A stretch of 7,858 nt of DNA from contig SKJA01000029.1 of NCBI GenBank assembly GCA_007116105.1, forward strand, positions 1-7,858, read 5' to 3'. The stretch comes from Candidatus Izemoplasma sp. GTDB taxonomy: Bacteria > Bacillota_I > Bacilli_A > Izemoplasmatales > Izemoplasmataceae. The notes under the pieces were generated by a model that saw nothing but the letters and a program-made list of their open reading frames with translations, did no database searches and had not been told where the DNA came from. Below are positions 5,713-7,858 of this stretch, piece by piece (position 1 is the stretch's first letter; each line of letters starts with the position of its first letter). Made by a program: the position numbers and the translations under genes.

Positions 5713-6393
5713 TTAAGGCATTTGTTTCGCTTCTTTAAACGAATGATAGCGGCCCTTCCCAATGATGATGTGATCGAGTATGCTAATCTCCATCATTCGT
5801 CCGGCTTCAGCTAGCACTTTGGTGACATTTAGATCACTTAATGAAGGTGTGGGATCACCAGAAGGATGGTTGTGAACGACGATGATGGCTGCCGCCGAAT
5901 GTGTGACCGCATACTTGAAAACTTCTCGAGGATGCACAAGAGAAGCATTCAATGATCCAACGAAGAGACATTGTTTTTGAATGAGATGGCCTTTCGTGTC
6001 TAAATAAAGTGCATAAAAGTGCTCTTGGTTTAACATGTTGACCTCATCGTGCATGAGTTGATAGACACTTTGTGGTGAATGTAAGGAAGGCTGTTCACTA
6101 AAGTGTTCTAAATGCATCCGACGTCCTAGCTCTAAAGCGGCCAACAACTGAATCGCTTTGGCTTCACCAATGCCTTGAATGGTCATTAAATCTTGAATGG
6201 ACGTTTGTGAAATGGTCCGCATCGAACGAAATTTTTGATAGACGAGTTGGGCGAGGCTTAAAACCGATTGTCGATTGCTTCCGGTTCTTAAAATGATGGC
6301 GATAAGTTCATGGATGGCCAACGCTTCTTTCCCATAATGCATGAAGCGCTCACGCGGACGCTCATTTTCAGGTAACTCACGAATCGTTAAAAT
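5713..6393 (-). CDS. radC: RadC family JAMM/MPN protein (probable ATT start)
   Basis: RadC-like proteins have an N-terminal helix-hairpin-helix region and a C-terminal JAMM metalloprotease-like domain; their function is unsettled despite the DNA-repair name. Seen here: helix-hairpin-helix TIQGIGEAKA (71-80) and the JAMM set of Glu157 (HPREVF), His174 and His176 (HNHPSGD), Ser184 and Asp187. The first ATG in frame (6342) would remove the conserved segment LTIRELPENERPRERF, which is encoded just upstream in the same frame without a stop. No ATG, GTG or TTG lies there in frame. AAGGAGG (6402-6408) sits 8 nt before an ATT codon at 6391-6393, giving 226 residues, the usual family length. I therefore place the start at ATT. 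It follows mutY by 44 bp and has no obvious terminator of its own. Confidence 0.88.
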   Translation of the reverse strand: MLTIRELPENERPRERFMHYGKEALAIHELIAIILRTGSNRQSVLSLAQLVYQKFRSMRTISQTSIQDLMTIQGIGEAKAIQLLAALELGRRMHLEHFSEQPSLHSPQSVYQLMHDEVNMLNQEHFYALYLDTKGHLIQKQCLFVGSLNASLVHPREVFKYAVTHSAAAIIVVHNHPSGDPTPSLSDLNVTKVLAEAGRMMEISILDHIIIGKGRYHSFKEAKQMP

Positions 6394-6398
6394 AATAA

Positions 6399-6435
6399 CA
6401 ACCTCCTTTACGTTACTGATAAACGGAGGAGGTTG
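6399..6435 (-). promoter_or_regulatory. Hairpin enclosing the radC Shine-Dalgarno
   Basis: On the minus strand CAACCTCCT (6435-6427) pairs perfectly with AGGAGGTTG (6407-6399), which contains the radC ribosome binding site. Inside the loop CGTT can pair with AACG to extend the structure. A T-rich tail (GTTATTATTTT) follows, so the element could act as an anti-Shine-Dalgarno hairpin, a weak terminator/attenuator after mutY, or both. Confidence 0.65.
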
Positions 6436-6437
6436 AT

Positions 6438-7469
6438 TTACTTTAACAATATCTCGCGAATCTTTAAATGTGCTTTTGCTATCGCATACGGAAACGTCGT
6501 TAAATCGTAAAGTTTAGCACGCACTGGATGTTGCGTTGAAATTAGATGGACCGTCATCTCCCAAACCACATGAGAAAAAACATGGTTGAAGGTGGTTAAG
6601 ATTTGATGATGCACAACGTTGACACCATAAGTTTGCTCAAAGTTTTTTACGGCCGTTTCAAAGTCATTTTCATCTTGCCAGAAGGTATAAAGGTTCGCAA
6701 GCAAACCATTATCTGGTCTTTGCACGAGCAAATAGTGGTCGTCTTCAGCATACACAAAAACCTGCACCGCGTTTCTGATTTTATCTTTCTTGACAGACTT
6801 GACTGGATAAGCCGACGGATCACCTTGTGCATAAGCCTCACACATGGCTTGAAGGGGACACCGTTCACACTGTGGTTTTTTCTGGCAAATGGTTGCGCCA
6901 AGTTCCATCATGGCTTGGGTAAAGTCGCTGGGTTTTTGGTGTTGAATGACGGGTTCCAACACAGTTTCAATGGTCCGTCTTGTCTGTTCTTTCATGACAT
7001 CCGCATCATAACGCAACACGCGTGTCATGACTCTTAAGACATTGCCATCGACCGCCACTGAGGGCTGTTCGAACGCAATGGAATGAATGGCCCGTGCCGT
7101 ATAGCGGCCTACGCCCTTCAGTGATTCAATCAAAGCCAGGTCTTTAGGGAATGTGCCATGATACACATCACACACTGTTTTTGCGGCCTCATGCAGGTGA
7201 TGGGCGCGTCGATAATACCCAAGACCTTCCCAAAGCTTTAGAACATCCTCAATCGAGGCTCGCGCTAAATCACATACGGTAGGATACCGTTCGACAAACC
7301 TGATAAAGTAAGGCACGGCAGTCTCCATTTGTGTTTGCTGCAACATAAGTTCACTGACAAGGGTGTAGTAAGGATTATAGACATCGCGAAAAGGTAAGGA
7401 ACGTTTGTGTGTTGCGTACCACGCTAAAAGACGATCACCAAAAAGCTTAGGATTATCAATTTGATGCAT
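6438..7469 (-). CDS. mutY: A/G-specific adenine glycosylase MutY
   Basis: MutY removes adenine mispaired with 8-oxoguanine in base-excision repair. The 343-residue protein starts at ATG 7469; AAAGGGGG ends 7 nt before it, a better fit than the adjacent GTG at 7470-7472. Catalytic Glu40 lies in SELMLQQTQ and Asp141 in VDGNVLRV. The helix-hairpin-helix is LKGVGRYTA (117-125), and GLGYYRRAHHLH (83-94) is typical. Four cysteines for the 4Fe-4S cluster are at 195, 201, 204 and 210, but the first gap is C-X5-C rather than the usual C-X6-C. A Nudix-like 8-oxoG recognition domain (about 230-343) keeps RPDNGLLANLYTFW and the NHVFSH motif. folC ends 45 bp upstream and radC follows, so the three are probably co-transcribed. 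Confidence 0.96.
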   Translation of the reverse strand: MHQIDNPKLFGDRLLAWYATHKRSLPFRDVYNPYYTLVSELMLQQTQMETAVPYFIRFVERYPTVCDLARASIEDVLKLWEGLGYYRRAHHLHEAAKTVCDVYHGTFPKDLALIESLKGVGRYTARAIHSIAFEQPSVAVDGNVLRVMTRVLRYDADVMKEQTRRTIETVLEPVIQHQKPSDFTQAMMELGATICQKKPQCERCPLQAMCEAYAQGDPSAYPVKSVKKDKIRNAVQVFVYAEDDHYLLVQRPDNGLLANLYTFWQDENDFETAVKNFEQTYGVNVVHHQILTTFNHVFSHVVWEMTVHLISTQHPVRAKLYDLTTFPYAIAKAHLKIREILLK

Positions 7470-7514
7470 CACCGTTCCCCCTTTCCTGAATCACACTATT
7501 GGTTTGTTAACGAA

Positions 7515-7858
7515 CTAAGCACTTAAATAGGGTCTCAATGCACTAATCAAATAAAGCGATCCCGTAATGAAAATTACAGCGTCATGCCGCTCTTTTATAA
7601 TGTTTAACAACGCATCTTGATTGGTCACGACACTTTTGTTTGAATGCGGCGCTAAAGCATGCAGGGTGGTTGCTTGTTCACAACGAGGATACTCTATATG
7701 TGTCAGTATCATTTCATCCGATACTGCTGCAAGAATTTCAAGCATGGGTGTGTAATCTTTATCTTTCATCGCGGTGAAGATAGAGATGATTTTTTTGTTA
7801 GGAAAATATGTTTTTAAAGACTCACAGGCGATTCGCATGCCTGGTTCATTGTGAGCGC
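7515..7858 (-). CDS. folC: Folylpolyglutamate/dihydrofolate synthase, 3' part
   Basis: FolC adds glutamate to folates with ATP and in many bacteria also makes dihydrofolate from dihydropteroate. Only the C-terminal Mur-ligase-type domain is visible, about 114 residues, and the frame runs off the right edge, so the ATG at 7836-7838 is internal. Just inside the edge is AHNEPG, matching the DGAHNPxG motif with Pro and Glu swapped in order. Further landmarks are FTAMKDKDYTPML, a LTHIEYPRCE segment where the family has T...R, and FITGSLYLIS near the end. It ends in TAG. mutY follows after 45 bp on the same strand. Confidence 0.9.
   Translation of the reverse strand, partial: AHNEPGMRIACESLKTYFPNKKIISIFTAMKDKDYTPMLEILAAVSDEMILTHIEYPRCEQATTLHALAPHSNKSVVTNQDALLNIIKERHDAVIFITGSLYLISALRPYLSA

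Noticed and set aside
5596..5814. Plus-strand open frame across the rplU promoter region and the radC 3' end
   Set aside because: It covers two good minus-strand promoters and radC coding sequence, and has no convincing initiation signals.
6603..7037. Long plus-strand open frame (144 codons) antisense to mutY
   Set aside because: It lies wholly within a clear mutY reading frame, with no ribosome site seen and no recognisable domain; it is a shadow of coding sequence.

Overview
The window looks like an ordinary housekeeping stretch from a low-to-moderate-GC Gram-positive (Bacillota or Mycoplasmatota). The evidence is strong AGGAGG-type ribosome binding sites, an L27 with an N-terminal extension, an Obg carrying the C-terminal OCT domain, a probable L21 leader, and TGA read as stop (standard code). 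An Acholeplasma/Erysipelotrichia-like host is plausible, but this cannot be fixed from the sequence alone.

Left part, plus strand: the 3' half of a PHP-family histidinol-phosphatase-like gene (1-417), an AT-rich gap of about 500 bp with a perfect GC-rich hairpin, then a cytoplasmic type L-asparaginase (928-1914). A shared bidirectional terminator separates it from the convergent minus-strand block.

Minus strand, read right to left: 3' end of folC (folylpolyglutamate/dihydrofolate synthase), mutY (A/G-specific adenine glycosylase), radC (JAMM/MPN protein), then tandem promoters and a leader for rplU-rpmA (L21, L27). A terminator follows rpmA, and its stem also carries the -35 box of the next promoter. 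That promoter drives a GNAT-P-loop kinase fusion gene, obgE (ribosome-assembly GTPase, overlapping the fusion gene by 26 bp) and ruvA (Holliday junction binding, without ruvB). The block combines ribosome synthesis and assembly (rplU, rpmA, obgE) with DNA maintenance (mutY, ruvA, and radC by family association).

No mobile element, CRISPR, tRNA or rRNA was seen, and no wholly new system. The points most worth checking are: radC, whose conserved N-terminus can only be reached from an ATT codon placed behind an excellent Shine-Dalgarno that itself lies in a hairpin; L27 with an unusual pre-peptide and no prp gene between rplU and rpmA; the GNAT-kinase fusion; the promoter nested in the rpmA terminator; and a MutY iron-sulfur loop one residue shorter than usual.
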